Shown: positions 15,695 to 24,572, counted from the first letter of the stretch. The stretch is 64,000 nucleotides of DNA from Pseudomonadota bacterium (GCA_018242445.1 JAFEBW010000032.1:62001-126000), one strand, 5' to 3'. Translations and numbers: made by a program. Notes: a model not told the origin generated them from the letters alone.

Positions 15695-18189
15695 GCGCAC
15701 CCACGGCCTGCTGGCACTGCGGGCAGCCGCTGCCGCCCGACCCGCCGCAAGCGGTGGTCGCCGGCAACACCCACGCCGTGTGCTGCCACGGTTGCCGCGC
15801 CGCCGCCGAGTGGATCGACCGCCTCGGGCTTGCCGACTACTACCGCCTGCGCAGCGCCCCGGCCGAGCGCGCGCCCGACCCCGACGCCGCCACACGCAAC
15901 ACGCAGGCATGGAATCGCCCGGAGCTGGCGCGCCATGTCGTGCGCGAGACCGCAGGCGGCCGCGAGGTGCTGCTGCTCATCGACGGCATCCGTTGCGCGG
16001 CCTGCGTGTGGCTGATCGAGCGCGCCCTGGGTGCCGTGGCGGGCGTGGCCAGCGTGCAGGTGAACGCCGCCGCGCGGCGCGCGCGGATCGTGTTCGATCC
16101 TTCCAAAACCGATCTCCCCGCACTGCTCATCGCGCTCGCGCGCACCGGCTACACCGCCCTGCCGCTGGATGCCGCCGCGCTCGACGACGCCCGCCGCCGC
16201 GAAGCGCGCGCGGCCTTGAAGCGCCTCGTCGTCGCCGGCTTCGGCGCGATGCAGGCGATGATGTACGCCAGCGCGCTGTATCTGGGCGCGTTCACCACGA
16301 TGGACCCGGCCACGCGCGATGGCATGCGCTGGCTCGGGCTGCTGGTCGCCACGCCGGTGGTGTTCTACGCCGCGCAGCCGTTCTTCGCCGGCGCCACGCG
16401 CGCGCTGCGCGCGCGCGCGCTGGGCATGGACGTGCCGGTGGCGCTGGCGATCGCATTGATCTACGGCGCCAGCCTCGTCGAGGCCCTGCGCGGCGGCGGC
16501 GAGGTGTATTTCGATTCGGTCAGCATGTTCGTGTTCTTCCTGCTCGCCGGCCGCTATCTGGAGATGCGCGCCCGCCATCGCGCCGGGAATCTGGTGGATG
16601 CGCTGGCGCGGCTGGCACCCGCGTTTGCCGATCGCATCGACGATGCAGGGAAGATCGAGCGCATCGGCGCTCTGGAACTCGTCCCCGGCGAGCGCGTGCA
16701 GATCGCGCAGGGCGAGCGCGTGCCGGCCGATGGCGTGCTGGAAACCGGCGCATGCCGGGTGGACGAATCCTTGCTCACCGGCGAATCCGCGCCCGTGCGC
16801 AAGCATGCCGGCGACGGCCTGATCGGCGGCAGCATCGTGCTGGAAGGCCCGGCCATCGCGCGGGTGACGCGGGTCGGCGCCGACACCGCGCTGGCCGGCA
16901 TCGCCGCGCTCATCGCCCGCGCGCAGGCCGAGCGCCCGCAGCTGGCGCAGGCCGGCGAGCGCATGGCCGCCGGCTTCGTCGCCCGCGTGCTCAGCCTGGC
17001 GGCGATCTGCGCGATCGGCTGGAGTTTCGTCGATCCCGCGCGCGCCCTGACGGCGACGCTGGCCGTGCTCGTCGTCTCGTGTCCTTGCGCCTTCGCGCTG
17101 GCGGTACCGGCCGCGCTCACCCGCGCGCTGTCGGTGCTGGCCGCGCGCGGCGTGTTCGTGGTGCATACCGATGCGATCGAGAACCTCGCGACCGCCACCC
17201 ACGCGGTATTCGACAAGACCGGCACCCTGACCCAGATCGACGGCACGCATCTGCAAGTGGATGCGCCGGATCGCGACGAAGCGCTCGCGCTGGCCGGCGC
17301 ACTGGCGCGCGGCAGCCGTCACCCCTTGTCATTGGCGCTGGCGCACGCCGCCGAATGCCTGCCCGCCCTTGCCGCCAGCGACGTGCGCACGGTGGCCGGT
17401 GGCGGCATCGAGGGTACGGTCGATGGTCGCCATTTGCGGCTGGGGCAACGGGCGTTTGCGCTATCGAACGAACCAGACACGCCGCTTTGCCCCCTCCCCC
17501 GCTTGCGGGGGAGGGTTGGGGTGGGGGCAAACGACGAAGACACCTCCGACGGCGACACCATCGTCCTCGTCGAGCGCGGCCGCATCATCGCCAGCTTCAG
17601 CCTGCGCGAACGCCTGCGCCCGGGCGCGCGCGAGGCGCTGGACGCGTTGCGTGCCGATGGAATGATGCTCGAACTGGCCAGCGGGGACGCGCAATCCAAA
17701 GTCGCCGCGATCGCGCAGCGATTGGGCATCGACACCTGGCACGCGCGCCTGAGCCCGGCGGCCAAGCTCGAACGCCTGCGCGAACTGTGCGCAGCCGGCG
17801 CGCGCATCGTCATGGTTGGCGACGGCATCAACGATGCGCCGGTGCTGGCCGGCGCGGATGTCGCCGTGGCGCTGGCCTCGGGTGCCGAACTGGCGCAGGC
17901 CAGCGGCGACATCGTCCTCGACGGCGGCCACCTGCCCGCGCTGGCGCAGGCCCGCGCCAGCGCCCGCGAGACGCTGGCCGTGCTGCGCCAGAACCAGCGC
18001 TGGGCGCTGGCCTACAATCTCGCGGTGGTGCCGCTGGGCGCGCTGGGTTTCGTGCCGCCGTGGCTGGCCGCAATCGGCATGTCGATGAGCTCGCTGGTGG
18101 TGATCCTCAACGCGCTGCGGATCGGGCGACGGCTGCCGGCGCTGGCTGCAACAATGCCGGCAACTGCACTGGCGAGCCCGACGCCATGA
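15691..18189 (+). CDS. ccoI: Copper-translocating P-type ATPase CcoI
   Basis: An 832-residue P1B ATPase. It has an N-terminal cysteine-rich segment (CWHCG, CCHGC), a heavy-metal-associated domain with CAAC (near residue 107), the membrane metal site CPC in VSCPCAFA, the phosphorylation site DKTGT, the nucleotide-domain HP dipeptide in SRHPLSLAL and the hinge GDGINDAPV. CcoI supplies copper for CuB of CcoN. The nucleotide-binding domain contains an in-frame palindromic repeat (17491-17527) translated as PLPRLRGRVGVGAN; the rest of the domain is intact. It overlaps ccoS by four bases. Confidence 0.96.
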   Translation: MSAPTACWHCGQPLPPDPPQAVVAGNTHAVCCHGCRAAAEWIDRLGLADYYRLRSAPAERAPDPDAATRNTQAWNRPELARHVVRETAGGREVLLLIDGIRCAACVWLIERALGAVAGVASVQVNAAARRARIVFDPSKTDLPALLIALARTGYTALPLDAAALDDARRREARAALKRLVVAGFGAMQAMMYASALYLGAFTTMDPATRDGMRWLGLLVATPVVFYAAQPFFAGATRALRARALGMDVPVALAIALIYGASLVEALRGGGEVYFDSVSMFVFFLLAGRYLEMRARHRAGNLVDALARLAPAFADRIDDAGKIERIGALELVPGERVQIAQGERVPADGVLETGACRVDESLLTGESAPVRKHAGDGLIGGSIVLEGPAIARVTRVGADTALAGIAALIARAQAERPQLAQAGERMAAGFVARVLSLAAICAIGWSFVDPARALTATLAVLVVSCPCAFALAVPAALTRALSVLAARGVFVVHTDAIENLATATHAVFDKTGTLTQIDGTHLQVDAPDRDEALALAGALARGSRHPLSLALAHAAECLPALAASDVRTVAGGGIEGTVDGRHLRLGQRAFALSNEPDTPLCPLPRLRGRVGVGANDEDTSDGDTIVLVERGRIIASFSLRERLRPGAREALDALRADGMMLELASGDAQSKVAAIAQRLGIDTWHARLSPAAKLERLRELCAAGARIVMVGDGINDAPVLAGADVAVALASGAELAQASGDIVLDGGHLPALAQARASARETLAVLRQNQRWALAYNLAVVPLGALGFVPPWLAAIGMSMSSLVVILNALRIGRRLPALAATMPATALASPTP
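17491..17527. repeat. Palindromic repeat inside the ccoI coding sequence
   Basis: An 11-bp perfect inverted repeat, CCCTCCCCCGC (17492-17502) and GCGGGGGAGGG (17505-17515), with a TT loop and the family's 3' tail TTGGGGTGGGGGC. It is the same element that occurs in the gaps near 30.3, 36.0 and 36.6 kb. Here it lies in frame within the ATP-binding domain of ccoI and adds roughly 13-15 residues without stopping translation. Confidence 0.92.
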
Positions 18190-18464
18190 ACATCCTCGTG
18201 GTCATGATCCCGCTGTCGATCCTGCTGCTGATCGGCGCGCTCGTCGCCTTCTTCTGGGCGGTGGATCACGACCAGTTCGACGACCTCGATACCCCCGGCC
18301 TGCTGCCGCTGCTGGACGATCCCAACCCGAAGCATCCCGCGCCGACGGCGATCGCGACCGCCGATTCCGATGGCGCCCCCAACGCCACGGCCGCTGCCGC
18401 CACGCCCATCGACGCGCCACCGCAAGGCAGGGCCGACAACGACACCACGCAGCCCTCGCCGTGA
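18186..18464 (+). CDS. ccoS: cbb3 oxidase maturation protein CcoS
   Basis: A 92-residue protein. The N-terminal membrane span (ILVVMIPLSILLLIGALVAFFW) runs into the CcoS signature AFFWAVDHDQFDDLDTPG. A low-complexity Ala/Thr/Pro tail of about 40 residues makes it longer than the usual 50-70. CcoS is needed for cofactor insertion into the cbb3 oxidase. It overlaps ccoI upstream and the TauE/SafE-like gene downstream. Confidence 0.93.
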   Translation: MNILVVMIPLSILLLIGALVAFFWAVDHDQFDDLDTPGLLPLLDDPNPKHPAPTAIATADSDGAPNATAAAATPIDAPPQGRADNDTTQPSP

Positions 18465-19183
18465 CCGACAGCCTCACCCTCGCCGCCGCGCTGCTGCTGG
18501 GGCTGGCCGCCAGCGGGCATTGCCTCGTGATGTGCGGCGGCATCTCCGCGGCGTTGGGCATCGCCACCGCCAAGCGTGCCGATGGCCGCCCGCGACCTCT
18601 GCTGCTGATCGGTTACCAACTCGGCCGCGCGCTGTCCTATGCGCTGGCCGGCCTGCTGCTCAGCGGCGCGCTCGGCGCGCTGATCGGCGTGCTCGACATC
18701 GAAGCGGTGCGCCGCACCCTGCGCGCGCTCTCGGCCGCGGCGCTGCTGCTGGGCGCGCTGGTCGCCTTCGGCCGCGTGCGCGACCCGGGTTTCCGCCTCG
18801 GCCATCGCCTGTGGCAGCGCATCGCCCCGCTCGGCCGCCGCCTGCTGCCGGTAACCAGCCTGCCGCGCGCGCTGGCCTTCGGCATGCTCTGGGGCTGGAT
18901 GCCCTGCGGCTTCGTCTACACCGTGCTGCTGATCGCCGCCCTGCGCGGCAGCGCGTGGCAGGGCGCGGCGACCATGGCCGCGTTCGGGCTGGGCACCTTG
19001 CCCTCGATGGCCCTGGTCGCCTTCGGCGCGCAGCGCTACGCCGGCTTCTCGGCCCGGCCCGCCGCCCGCCGCATCGCCGGAACGGCTCTGGTCGCCAGCG
19101 CCGCGCTGACGCTGGCCGGCCCGTGGCTGCCGCCCTTGCCGTGGCTGCACGCCTGTTTGCCGTTCGCGTGCAACGTGAGGTAA
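18461..19183 (+). CDS. TauE/SafE-like (UreH/DsbD-type) membrane protein
   Basis: A 240-residue polytopic protein with about six spans. The first carries GHCLVMCGG, and a second conserved cysteine motif, GWMPCGFVY, begins span four. This pattern is typical of the sulfite-exporter/DsbD-like proteins that follow ccoS in many cbb3 operons and are thought to take part in copper or thiol handling. The GTG start at 18461 overlaps the ccoS stop (GTGA). It is the last gene of the cco operon; a convergent kinase gene begins 16 bp further on. Confidence 0.85.
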   Translation: MTDSLTLAAALLLGLAASGHCLVMCGGISAALGIATAKRADGRPRPLLLIGYQLGRALSYALAGLLLSGALGALIGVLDIEAVRRTLRALSAAALLLGALVAFGRVRDPGFRLGHRLWQRIAPLGRRLLPVTSLPRALAFGMLWGWMPCGFVYTVLLIAALRGSAWQGAATMAAFGLGTLPSMALVAFGAQRYAGFSARPAARRIAGTALVASAALTLAGPWLPPLPWLHACLPFACNVR

Positions 19184-19199
19184 GTCGTTACACCTTCCC

Positions 19200-20138
19200 T
19201 CACACCCCCAGCGCGTACCCGAACTGCGCGCGGAAGTGCTCGGCGAACTGCGCGTAGTCGAAGCGCTGGTTCTGGGTGCCCGGATGGGCCACCTTCAACG
19301 CGCCCATCAACGAGGCGATGCGGCCGGTGGTCGGCCAGTCATGGCCTTTCTCGATGCCGAACAGCAGGCCGGCGCGGTAGGCATCGCCGCAGCCGGTCGG
19401 ATCGACCACGGCCTGCGCCTTTGCAACCGGGACATGGTGCTCGGTGCCGTCGGCGTGGATCAGCGAGCCGTGCTGGCCGCGGGTGATGATGTAGGCCTGC
19501 ACCTTGGCCGCGATGTCCTGTGCGCTCCAGCCGGTGCGCTCGTGCAGCAGGCTGGATTCGTAATCGTTCACGGTCACGTAGGTGGCCTGCTCGATGAAGG
19601 CGCGGAACTCCTCGCCGGAGAACAGCGGCATGGCCTGCCCTGGGTCGAAGATGAAGGGGATGCCGCGCTGGGCGAAGTCGCGCGCGTGCTGCAGCATCGC
19701 CTCGCGCCCGTCGGGGCCGACGATGCCAAGGCGCACGCCGGCGGCGTCGCCGACGTGGTTTTCGTGCGCCTGCATCATCGCGCCCGGGTGGAAGGCGGTG
19801 ATCTGGTTGGCGTCCAGATCGGTGGTGATGAAGGCCTGCGCGGTGAACGCGTCCGCCAGCTCCTTCACGTGATCCAGGCGGATGCCGCAGGCCTGGAAAT
19901 GCGCGCGGTAGGGTTCGAAATCCTTGCCCACCGCGGCCATCGGCAGCGGCTCGCCGCCGAGCAGCTTGAGGTTGTAGGCGATGTTGCCGGCACAACCGCC
20001 GAACTCGCGGCGCATGCTGGGCACGAGGAAGGACACGTTCAGCATGTGCACCTTGTCGGGCAGGATGTGGTTCTTGAACCGATCCTGGAACACCATGATG
20101 GTGTCGTAGGCGAGCGAACCGCAGATCAGTGCCGACAT
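19200..20138 (-). CDS. PfkB-family carbohydrate/adenosine kinase
   Basis: A 312-residue ribokinase-fold kinase. PfkB signature 1 is visible in EFGGCAGNIAYNLKLLGG and signature 2 in DPTGCGDAYRAGLLFG, with the catalytic Asp in GCGD. The N-terminus MSALICGSLAYDTIMVFQDR resembles proteins annotated as bacterial adenosine kinases, so phosphorylation of a nucleoside or sugar is likely, but the substrate is not certain. ATG 20138 has an upstream AAGGAAA ribosome-binding site. Confidence 0.87.
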   Translation of the reverse strand: MSALICGSLAYDTIMVFQDRFKNHILPDKVHMLNVSFLVPSMRREFGGCAGNIAYNLKLLGGEPLPMAAVGKDFEPYRAHFQACGIRLDHVKELADAFTAQAFITTDLDANQITAFHPGAMMQAHENHVGDAAGVRLGIVGPDGREAMLQHARDFAQRGIPFIFDPGQAMPLFSGEEFRAFIEQATYVTVNDYESSLLHERTGWSAQDIAAKVQAYIITRGQHGSLIHADGTEHHVPVAKAQAVVDPTGCGDAYRAGLLFGIEKGHDWPTTGRIASLMGALKVAHPGTQNQRFDYAQFAEHFRAQFGYALGV

Positions 20139-20338
20139 CGAAAGGTTTCCTTGGGCTGGAATGGGGTGGCGGATGGCCGGCGAATGCGCCATGAGCCGCC
20201 GCGGAGGCGGCATGGTAGCGCATGCGCCGCACAGTCCGACGCATCGCCGTGCGCATCGATGCCGACGCGATCCAGCGTGTGCGTGGCGTTCATCGATTCG
20301 TGCCTGCGCGCGGGTCTTCGCATGCTAGATTTGCACCC

Positions 20339-21409
20339 ATGAATCTCCTCCCCCGCACCCTGTCCGCGACGCGCGCCGGCGCGCTCGCCATCGCCCTCGC
20401 CTGCGCGCTGCCCGCCGCGCCCGTGCTGGCCGCCGACCCGCCACCGCCGCCGCAGGCGGTGCTCGACGACTTCGCCCAGCAAACCGCGAAGACCTACCAC
20501 CTCGATGCCGATCAAATCCTCGCCACGCTGGCGCAGGCGCACTACCGGCAGAGCATCGTCAACGCGATGTCGCGCCCGGCCGAAGCGGTGAAGACCTGGA
20601 AGCAGTACCGGCCGATCTTCGTGACCCGCGCACGCATCGCCGCCGGTCGCGCCTTCTTCGCCGCGCACCGCAAGGAATTGCTGAAGGTGCAGGACGCCAC
20701 CGGCGTGCCGGCCGAACTGGTGTGCGCGATCATCGGCGTGGAGACCGGCTACGGCGGCAACACCGGCAGCTACCGCGTGCTCGATGCGCTTTATACGCTG
20801 GCGTTCTGGTACCCGCGCAGCGGCGATCCGGCCAAGGCGCAGAAGGAGGACGACCGCCAGGCATTCTTCCGCGACCAGCTCGCGCAGTTGTTCGCGCTGG
20901 CCAACGAACAGCACTTCACCGTGACGGGCCTGACCGGCAGCTATGCCGGGGCGATGGGCTGGGGCCAGTTCATGCCATCGAGCTATCGCCAGTACGCGGT
21001 GGATGGCGATGGCGACGGGCACATCGACCTGTTCGGCGGCTCGATGCCCGACCTGTTCGCCTCGGTGGCCAATTACTTCGTCGCCAACGGCTGGCAGAAG
21101 GGCGAGCCGGTGGCCGTGCCTGCGGTGCACGACCCGGCGACGATCGCGTTCGCGCCGGATGATTTCACGCCCAGGTATTCGCTCGCCGATCTGGAAGCCA
21201 AAGGCTACAAGCCGGTGGTGTCGCTGGGCCGGCCGATGATGGGCTCGCTGCTGACGCTCGATGGCGCGAACGGCACCGAGGACTGGATCGTGTTCGGCAA
21301 CTTCTATTCGATCACCCGCTACAACCGCTCGCCGATGTACGCGATGGCGGTATACCAGCTCGCCGAGGCGATCGCCGGCAAGGATCCGGATACGCCGCCG
21401 ACGCCATGA
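20339..21409 (+). CDS. mltB: Lytic murein transglycosylase B
   Basis: A 356-residue periplasmic lytic transglycosylase. A signal peptide (ending near APVLAADPPPP) precedes the MltB/SLT fold. The catalytic glutamate sits in IIGVETGYGGNTG, and the family motifs GSYAGAMGWGQFMPSSYR and DGDGHIDLF are present. It cleaves the MurNAc-GlcNAc bond of peptidoglycan with formation of 1,6-anhydro ends. No lipobox is evident, unlike E. coli MltB, so it may be soluble in the periplasm. The stop overlaps the rlpA start by four bases. Confidence 0.94.
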   Translation: MNLLPRTLSATRAGALAIALACALPAAPVLAADPPPPPQAVLDDFAQQTAKTYHLDADQILATLAQAHYRQSIVNAMSRPAEAVKTWKQYRPIFVTRARIAAGRAFFAAHRKELLKVQDATGVPAELVCAIIGVETGYGGNTGSYRVLDALYTLAFWYPRSGDPAKAQKEDDRQAFFRDQLAQLFALANEQHFTVTGLTGSYAGAMGWGQFMPSSYRQYAVDGDGDGHIDLFGGSMPDLFASVANYFVANGWQKGEPVAVPAVHDPATIAFAPDDFTPRYSLADLEAKGYKPVVSLGRPMMGSLLTLDGANGTEDWIVFGNFYSITRYNRSPMYAMAVYQLAEAIAGKDPDTPPTP

Positions 21410-22869
21410 GCGCGGTGCGCGCGACTTGCATGCCATTTCCGCGCGCGCTGGCGCTGGCCGTGGCCATCCTGTTGCTCGCCGCCTGCGCGGGACAGCAGCC
21501 GAAACCTGCGTCGCCAGCAACCGCCAAATCCTCCCACTCCGCGAAGAAACCCTGGAAGCCGCTCGGCCCCTACACCCCCGGCGGCCTGTACGCGCCCGGC
21601 GTGGCCGATGGCGCGCCCGCGGTGCCGCCGGACGTGGCCAAGCTGCCCGAACCCGTCCCGCATCCCGAGCCGCTGTCGCGCTACGGCAACCGCTCGCCTT
21701 ACGTCGTGCTCGGCAAGAGTTACACCGTGCTGCCTTCGGCTGCCGGTTACGACGAGAAAGGCATGGCCTCGTGGTACGGCACCAAGTTCGATGGCCGGGT
21801 GACGTCGAGCCTGGAACCCTACGACCTGTCGCAGTTCAGCGCCGCCCATCGCACCCTGCCGCTGCCCAGCTATGCGCGGGTGACCAACCTGGAGAACGGC
21901 CGCAGCGTGATCGTGCGCATCAACGACCGTGGGCCTTTTCATGAAGGACGGTTGATCGACTTGTCCTACGCGGCGGCGATCAAGCTGGGCGTGAACGTGC
22001 ACGGCACCGCACGGGTGGAGGTGCAGGGCATCGACACCGGGCAGCCCTTGCCGGCGAGCGCGACGCCACCGCCGAACATCGCCGCCAACGACCCTGCTTC
22101 GCTGCCATCGGCGCGGATGACGCCAAAGCCTGCCTCGACACCCCTTCCCCCGATCGCGGGGGGTGATGAGGCGCGGTTGCGAACTGCCGGCGACCGTTCG
22201 CGCGTCGCCGAACGCCCGTCAGGGCCGGAGGGGTGGGGTGCAGGGAAAGATCGCGGGGTAAATCAGCCCCCATCCCAACCTTCCCCAGCAAGCGGGGGAA
22301 GGGGGCAAAGCGTCACGGATCAGCAAGGCGGGCAGCAAGCGCCGATGACCGCGAAGCGCACCCAGCCATCGGCAGCCACGCCATCACCCGCACCAGTCGT
22401 ATCGGCAGCCACGCCATTACCCGCAGGTGCTGCATCAGAAGTCGCGTCGGCATCCTCGTCACCGGCCGACACCCCGCATCCCGGCATCGCCACGCCATCG
22501 TCGGCACTGACGATGACCGCGTCGAACGCAGCATCCGAAACCACCCCGACACCCGCAGTACCCGTCGCGGCAACGGCCCCTTCGTCACCGACAAACCTCG
22601 TCGCACCGACGCGGACCGCGGCTGCAACCGATCCGTCCACGATGGGCTTCCTGCAAGTCGGCAGCTTCGGCGACCAGGCCAATGCGCAAAAAATGATGGA
22701 TCGGCTGCACGCAGCCGGCATCGCGCCGCTGGAACTGGTGCCGGTGCAGGTCGCCGGGCAGCAGATGTGGCGCGTGCACGTGGGCCCGATGCGCGCCGAC
22801 GAGGCCAGCGCGATGGCCGCGCGCATGGCCTTGCTGGGACTGGGGACGCCGCCGTTCTTCAAGCAGTGA
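21406..22869 (+). CDS. rlpA: Septal peptidoglycan lytic protein RlpA (DPBB + SPOR)
   Basis: A 487-residue lipoprotein with a signal containing LLLAAC. A double-psi beta-barrel domain (about residues 120-205) follows, including GMASWYGTKFDGRVTSS and VRINDRGPF, then a long Pro/Ser/Thr/Ala-rich linker. The C-terminal SPOR domain (from about 415, GFLQVGSFGDQANAQKM) binds denuded glycan at the septum. RlpA cleaves naked glycan strands or organises cell separation. The linker is unusually long and includes palindromic repeat DNA translated as PPSQPSPASGGRG. It is coupled to mltB; the usual dacC partner is elsewhere, at 37920. Confidence 0.92.
   Translation: MSAVRATCMPFPRALALAVAILLLAACAGQQPKPASPATAKSSHSAKKPWKPLGPYTPGGLYAPGVADGAPAVPPDVAKLPEPVPHPEPLSRYGNRSPYVVLGKSYTVLPSAAGYDEKGMASWYGTKFDGRVTSSLEPYDLSQFSAAHRTLPLPSYARVTNLENGRSVIVRINDRGPFHEGRLIDLSYAAAIKLGVNVHGTARVEVQGIDTGQPLPASATPPPNIAANDPASLPSARMTPKPASTPLPPIAGGDEARLRTAGDRSRVAERPSGPEGWGAGKDRGVNQPPSQPSPASGGRGQSVTDQQGGQQAPMTAKRTQPSAATPSPAPVVSAATPLPAGAASEVASASSSPADTPHPGIATPSSALTMTASNAASETTPTPAVPVAATAPSSPTNLVAPTRTAAATDPSTMGFLQVGSFGDQANAQKMMDRLHAAGIAPLELVPVQVAGQQMWRVHVGPMRADEASAMAARMALLGLGTPPFFKQ
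22138..22305. repeat. Palindromic repeat pair inside the rlpA linker
   Basis: Two members of the window's repeat family lie in the linker-coding part of rlpA. One is around CACCCCTTCCCCCGATCGCGGGG (22138-22165) with a distal GGAGGGGTGGGG arm. The second, inverted, is CCCCATCCCAACCTTCCCC with AGCGGGGGAAGGGGG at about 22268-22305. The frame stays open throughout. The translated segment is low in complexity and unlike the flanking Ala/Pro linker, which fits secondary insertion into a tolerant region. Confidence 0.8.
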
Positions 22870-23045
22870 ACCCATCCCCAACCCTCCAGCCCTGCCGGGC
22901 GTTCGGCGGCGCACGAACGCCCATTGCTGGCAGTTTCCAACCCCTCCCTACCCTCCAGCCCTGCCGGGCGTTCGGCGGCGCACGAACAGCCACTGGCTGT
23001 TCGTAGGAGCGCCTTCTCACCCCCTTCGCCTTCGGCGAAAGGGAG
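22862..23045. repeat. Tandem direct repeats and hairpins after rlpA
   Basis: The 203-bp convergent gap 22870-23072 holds two direct copies of a unit ACCCTCCAGCCCTGCCGGGC plus TTCGGCGGCGCACGAAC, near 22880 and 22950 and separated by about 70 bp. These are followed by ACGAACAGCC/GGCTGTTCGT (22982-23004) and CCCCTTCGCC/GGCGAAAGGG hairpins (about 23021-23042). Both hairpin types are common interspersed palindromes in related genomes. Nothing protein-coding is seen. Confidence 0.75.
22982..23004. terminator. Strong symmetric hairpin between convergent genes
   Basis: ACGAACAGCC and GGCTGTTCGT form a perfect 10-bp stem with an ACT loop between rlpA (plus) and the EEP gene (minus). A bidirectional transcript-ending or transcript-protecting role is plausible from position and stem strength. 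No T-run follows on either strand, so this is not a standard intrinsic terminator. Confidence 0.35.
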
Positions 23046-23072
23046 GGAGAACGAACCGGCATCAAGGCGCGA

Positions 23073-23849
23073 TCAATGTTCCGGCACGACGGCGGATGCC
23101 GGGGCAACCGACGGAATGGAAATGCCCAGCGCGACCCCGAGGTGATCCGAGCGCCCGGCCGGGAACGCGGCGGGCGGGTCGGCCAGCAGGTCGGGGCTGC
23201 ACAGGATGTGGTCGATGCCGCGCTTGGGCTTCCAGCTCGGGAAGGTGGCCACGAAACTGCGCGGCGGGCGCAGCCGCGTCTGCCGGTACAGGTGCTGCAA
23301 TTCGGGCGCATCCGAGCCGCAGTTGAAGTCGCCCATCAGCACCACGTGCCGCGCGTCGGCCAGCAATTCGGCGAGAAAATCGACCTGCGTACGCCGCGAG
23401 CGCACGCCCAGCGACAGGTGGGCGATGGCGACGGTCAGGCGGTCATCCCCCTGCCCGAAGTGCGCCAGCAGCACGCCACGCCCGCCGACCCGGCTGGGCA
23501 GGGCGTAGTCGAGCACCTCCGCCGGGCGCTGGCGGCTGAGCAGGCCGTTGGCGCTGTGCGCGAAACGGCCGACCTTGCGATTGGGCTGGTGGCTCCAGAA
23601 CGGGAAACCGGCCAGTTCGGCGATGCGGTGGGTCTGGTTGGTGAACCCCGAGCGCAGGCTGCCGGCATCGGATTCCTGCAGGCCGACGATGTCGAACCCG
23701 CCGCACAGCTGCGCGATCGCCGCGATGTTGTCGCCCTTGCCGTTGGGCAGCACATGCGACCAACTGTTCGCGACGTAGTCGCGGTAACGCTGCGTGCTGG
23801 CGCCCGCCTGGATGTTGCAGCTCAACAGGCGCAGGCGCAGGGCCGACAT
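23073..23849 (-). CDS. Endonuclease/exonuclease/phosphatase family protein
   Basis: A 258-residue protein with the EEP fold motifs: LLSCNIQAG at the N-terminus, the metal-binding Glu in GLQESDA, LMGDFNCGS, and the catalytic SDH in GRSDHLGVAL. The family includes DNA-repair nucleases and sphingomyelinase or inositol-phosphate phosphatases; this member cannot be assigned further. No signal peptide is evident. It sits just downstream of the dsbA pair on the same strand, as in other Xanthomonadaceae. Confidence 0.85.
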   Translation of the reverse strand: MSALRLRLLSCNIQAGASTQRYRDYVANSWSHVLPNGKGDNIAAIAQLCGGFDIVGLQESDAGSLRSGFTNQTHRIAELAGFPFWSHQPNRKVGRFAHSANGLLSRQRPAEVLDYALPSRVGGRGVLLAHFGQGDDRLTVAIAHLSLGVRSRRTQVDFLAELLADARHVVLMGDFNCGSDAPELQHLYRQTRLRPPRSFVATFPSWKPKRGIDHILCSPDLLADPPAAFPAGRSDHLGVALGISIPSVAPASAVVPEH

Positions 23850-23888
23850 GTCAGGCCGTCCTCCTGGAGGCATCCGTGCCCGGGCGCA

Positions 23889-24572
23889 TCAATGTTTCTC
23901 GGGATGGGCCGCATGCAACGGACGTTGTTTGGCGATCAACCAGTCGACCGTGCGCAGCATGCCGTCCGGCCCTCCGCTGCGGGTCATCAACACCCGATAC
24001 GCGCCATCCACGACGAGGGTCGGGGTGCTGTCCACCCCCCAGCGGAGTACCTGCTGTTGCGCCGCGGCCAGCTTCGCGCTCACCGGGAAGCTGCGCATGG
24101 TCGAGGCGAACACCGCCGGATCGGGCCCGAAATCGGCGTACACCGGGGCGATCGCATCGCAGTTCGGAATGCGATTCTGTTCGAACTTCGCCTTGAAGAT
24201 GGCGTCGTGGCTTTTTTCTTCCACACCCATCGCCTGCGCCGCGTAGAAAGCGCGCGCGAACTGATCCCAACAGTGCTCCGGGTCGGCGCCGAAGGGAGCC
24301 GGCAAGTAGGAAAAACGCACATCGGCCGGCAAGGTTTTTGCCCACTTCGACAGGTCGGGTTGAAACTCCGCGCAATACGGGCAGCCGAAACCGAACACCT
24401 CCACAACCTGCACGGGGGTGCCGCGCTGAGGCGCCTGGGCATTGTCGATCGGCTCGTAGTCCAGGCCCTGCACCGGCTCGGGGTCGGCCGCAAGCGCGCA
24501 CGCCCCGGGCGTTGCCGCCAGCAGCATGAGCGAACACAGCGCCATGCCATGCGCGAAACGAAGAAAAGACAC
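23889..24572 (-). CDS. dsbA: Thiol:disulfide interchange protein DsbA (copy 1)
   Basis: A 227-residue periplasmic oxidoreductase. A signal peptide (ending near TPGACALA) precedes a thioredoxin fold with the active site CPYC in VFGFGCPYCAEF, a helical insert with the conserved EHCWDQFARAFYAAQAMG, and the cis-proline loop VDSTPTLVV. It introduces disulfide bonds into exported proteins. GTG 24572 is chosen because it gives a proper signal n-region and a GAGG ribosome-binding site; ATG 24545 is the alternative. It follows the second dsbA paralogue after 143 bp containing a stem-loop. Confidence 0.92.
   Translation of the reverse strand: MSFLRFAHGMALCSLMLLAATPGACALAADPEPVQGLDYEPIDNAQAPQRGTPVQVVEVFGFGCPYCAEFQPDLSKWAKTLPADVRFSYLPAPFGADPEHCWDQFARAFYAAQAMGVEEKSHDAIFKAKFEQNRIPNCDAIAPVYADFGPDPAVFASTMRSFPVSAKLAAAQQQVLRWGVDSTPTLVVDGAYRVLMTRSGGPDGMLRTVDWLIAKQRPLHAAHPEKH

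Noticed and set aside
14218..17322. Minus-strand open frame of over 1000 codons opposite ccoQ, ccoP and ccoI
   Set aside because: Composition (His/Arg/Gly/Gln repeats) is typical of antisense frames in high-GC genes, and all three sense genes are clear family members.
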